64,000 nt of DNA from Sulfurovum sp. XGS-02 (lineage in GTDB: Bacteria; Campylobacterota; Campylobacteria; Campylobacterales; Sulfurovaceae): the NCBI RefSeq assembly GCF_023213175.1, contig NZ_CP093312.1, positions 1,302,001 to 1,366,000 on the forward strand. Reading direction: 5' to 3'. A program made the translations under genes and the position numbers. The notes below the pieces were generated by a model, which saw only the letters and a program-made list of their open reading frames with translations, was not told the DNA's origin and made no database searches. Positions 61,992 through 64,000 of this stretch are shown here, piece by piece (the stretch's first letter is position 1; each line of letters opens with the position of its first letter).

Positions 61992-63818
61992 CTATTTTGA
62001 ACTGTTCGTATCTGCATCTCTTGTAGCTACTCCTGCTGCAGAGAAGTAACCTTCCCTGTAAAGCCATTTATAGATATCTGCGGTGATAGGGCCTGCCGTA
62101 CTACCGCCATGGCCTCCATGTTCCACCAATACTGTAACAATGTATTTAGGGTCTTCATACGGAGCATAGGTCGTGATCCAGGCATGGGAACGATGAAAAT
62201 ATTCCAGCTCCTCCTCTTTTAAACGTTTTTGTGTCGATTGAGGGATAGAGGTGACTTGTGAAGTACCTGTCTTACCGGCAACAACGATAGGGAGTTTGCT
62301 CATGGTTCTATAGGCCGTTCCACGTCGTACATTACATACATCATACATCCCTTTTCTGATCTCGTTCAAATAGTAGGTGTTAAACTTCAAAGGCTTCAAT
62401 TCAGGCTCGATCCTCTTGCCATCCACTTCCTTTGCAATAAACGGCTTTACAAGTGATCCTGTAGCGATCAAGCCTGTATAACGTGCCACCTGCAAAGGTG
62501 TTACCAAGTCATACCCCTGTCCTATGGATGAGATCACTGTCTCACCCATATACCAAGGCTGTTTATAGCGTTTCATCTTCCATGCCTTGTCCGGCATGAC
62601 TCCAGAATATTCACGCGGTAGATCTACACCTGTTTTTACCCCCAGCCCAAAAGTACGAATATACTTGGCCATCGCATCGATCCCTACTTTTAAGCTTTTA
62701 TTGTAAAAATAGACATCACAACTCTCTCGTATCGCTTTTCTTAGATCGACCTTGCCATGTCCCCATCGTGACCAGCACCTGAACTTATGCTTACTGGTAC
62801 CCAGTGTAATATGTCCACCACAATATTCTTCTGCACCAAGAGAATTAGGCAATGCTTTGGAAAAAGCCAAGGCCATACCCATTTTGATCGTTGAACCAGG
62901 AGGATAGGTTCCATGAATAAATTTGTTCGTAAAAGGATAGTTGACATCCTCCTGCAGTGCTTTCCACTCTTTAGAGCTGATACCGCCTACAAAAAGATTA
63001 GGGTCATATGAAGGGTAGCTGACCGCTGCCAAGACCTCACCGTTGGTACGCATAACCACTGCAACACCCGTATCCTCACCAAAACGCTCATAGATCATTT
63101 TTTGGAGCTCTATGTCTATATTCAGCTGTATATTCTTGTTGTCTTTCGGGAGTTCCTTCTCGAGTACCTCTATGGCTTTGTTGGTTGCCGTTACTTTACT
63201 GATCTCATAGCCCAGTTCACCTTCGAGCACTTTATTATAATAGCGTTCCAGGCCACTTTTTCCTATCTTTCCGACTTCATTGGCTACGGGGTCTTTTTCA
63301 TTTTCTTTTTGATTGGACCTTCCCGTGTAGCCAACTATATGTGCGGCATACTTTCCATAAGGATAGTAACGTTTCGTTTCTGCTTCTATTTTAATATTCT
63401 CTATGAGACTCAGCTTTGGATAAGCACCCATCATATCTGCATAGTGTATAAAATCAACAACCTTGATATACTTATGGTTGTAAGGTGAATTGTGTTTTTT
63501 ATAGACTTTCAACATCACTGTTTTATTGAGGTCAGGAAACGTTTCAAGCAGTTGTGCGATGACATTTTCGAGCTGATGGTTCTTCACTTTCAAGTGTGGG
63601 GCAATAGAGAGTGAAAATCCGATCTGGTTCATCGCCAGCAGATTTCCGCGGACATCTGTTATCTCGCCTCTAACGGGTTTGATAAATTGTTTTCTCTCTA
63701 TATTCTCTTTTGCCAACCCCTCGTAGTAGAAATTGGATTTGATACTGACATGATAGAGTCGTGTGATCATCACACCCCAGAAGATAAGGAAAACTAAAAC
63801 AATAAACTTATATCTCAT
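61992..63818 (-). CDS. mrdA: Penicillin-binding protein 2 (transpeptidase)
   Basis: A 608-residue rod-elongation transpeptidase. An N-terminal membrane helix (about 3-20), the PBP dimer domain, and the transpeptidase domain with S-x-x-K in GSTIKMG, S-x-N-type ESCDVYFY (SCD) and K-T-G in GKTGTSQV. The AWITTYAPYEDPKYIV and 'EHGGHGGSTAGPIT' ends are typical of PBP2. It is required for cell elongation and is the target of mecillinam-class drugs. Its start overlaps the mreD-like stop (ATGA), so the two are one operon. Confidence 0.93.
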   Translation of the reverse strand: MRYKFIVLVFLIFWGVMITRLYHVSIKSNFYYEGLAKENIERKQFIKPVRGEITDVRGNLLAMNQIGFSLSIAPHLKVKNHQLENVIAQLLETFPDLNKTVMLKVYKKHNSPYNHKYIKVVDFIHYADMMGAYPKLSLIENIKIEAETKRYYPYGKYAAHIVGYTGRSNQKENEKDPVANEVGKIGKSGLERYYNKVLEGELGYEISKVTATNKAIEVLEKELPKDNKNIQLNIDIELQKMIYERFGEDTGVAVVMRTNGEVLAAVSYPSYDPNLFVGGISSKEWKALQEDVNYPFTNKFIHGTYPPGSTIKMGMALAFSKALPNSLGAEEYCGGHITLGTSKHKFRCWSRWGHGKVDLRKAIRESCDVYFYNKSLKVGIDAMAKYIRTFGLGVKTGVDLPREYSGVMPDKAWKMKRYKQPWYMGETVISSIGQGYDLVTPLQVARYTGLIATGSLVKPFIAKEVDGKRIEPELKPLKFNTYYLNEIRKGMYDVCNVRRGTAYRTMSKLPIVVAGKTGTSQVTSIPQSTQKRLKEEELEYFHRSHAWITTYAPYEDPKYIVTVLVEHGGHGGSTAGPITADIYKWLYREGYFSAAGVATRDADTNSSK

Positions 63819-64000
63819 AGGATTACCACCACTAACATATCAACGATAAGGGTATAGAGAAGGATCTCATCGAGGATAATACTCTGGGTCTGAAAGATAA
63901 AATCATAGGTGAATAGGCATCCCAGATACATAAGATCTAACAAAAGTACACTTAGAAGTGCTCTACATATGATACATCTTCTGAAATGCTTTAAAGAGGG
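63815..64000 (-). CDS. C-terminal end of a membrane protein, likely MreD
   Basis: 61 codons of a minus-strand gene cut by the window edge. The visible part is strongly hydrophobic with three helices ('LLSVLLLDLMYLGCLF', 'QSIILDEILLYT', 'LIVDMLVVVIL') and basic residues (HFRR) before the first. A short hydrophobic C-terminus directly upstream of mrdA with an overlapping start/stop fits MreD, but the fragment is too short to be sure. Confidence 0.45.
   Translation of the reverse strand, partial: PSLKHFRRCIICRALLSVLLLDLMYLGCLFTYDFIFQTQSIILDEILLYTLIVDMLVVVIL

Noticed and set aside
1-64000. CRISPR array
   Set aside because: I saw no regularly spaced direct repeats of 25-40 bases and no cas genes.

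Overview
The window looks like a chromosomal segment of a Campylobacterota (epsilonproteobacterial) genome, most like Sulfurovum/Sulfurimonas-type vent or sediment lineages. This rests on protein recognition, not a search: the gene mix (glutamine-dependent NAD synthase, FabI, TrpB, a GluRS of the Helicobacter GltX1 type, 7TMR-DISM GGDEF, DUF234, DUF2130), moderate-to-low GC, and many promoters with a clear TATAAT-like -10 box but little -35 box. Most of the window is dense housekeeping DNA with short operons on both strands.

Layout. 1-2.8 kb is the right end of an integrative island: a Fic-fold protein that has lost its Fic motif, a small excisionase-like DNA-binding protein and a tyrosine integrase, ending 30 bp from the 3' end of tRNA-Ser(GCU). 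3-7.7 kb: pyrF, a cyclophilin, nadE, DUF502, a coiled-coil protein. 7.7-8.2 kb: a cold-shock gene behind a structured 5' region. 8.2-14 kb: DUF4139 protein, cytochrome c, then folD-lepB-rpiB and apt with an unknown gene between. 14-29 kb: phosphoesterase, trpB, pepA, CPA2 antiporter, ychF with three small genes, xth, transporters, psd. 29-45 kb: exonuclease, diguanylate cyclase, a RlmI-type methyltransferase, a glnS-yqeY fusion, gltX-yggT-slt, mobB-fbp with a small Cys-rich gene, metG with a Mur-like gene. 45-51 kb: orphan TRAP binding protein, stand-alone DUF234 protein, SelO, several small membrane proteins and MtfA.

49.8-53.5 kb is the main accessory-looking stretch besides the first 2.8 kb. 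It holds a 21-residue hydrophobic peptide with stem-loops before and after it (a candidate type I toxin-like locus), a 34-residue membrane peptide, and an AT-rich islet with an unusual rsmE-like gene that starts at TTG and is boxed by direct repeats and palindromes.

53.5-64 kb returns to core genes: DUF2130 protein, RlmB/TrmH methyltransferase, fabI, a short asparaginase-domain protein, a Deg-type protease, HemF, queC, ybeY, a Ca/Na antiporter, and mrdA (PBP2) overlapping the end of an mreD-like gene cut by the window edge.

The observations most worth following are the degenerate Fic protein in the tRNA-Ser island, the small hydrophobic peptide locus at 49.8-50.0 kb, and the repeat-bounded rsmE islet. 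All functional calls come from reading motifs; no database search was run.
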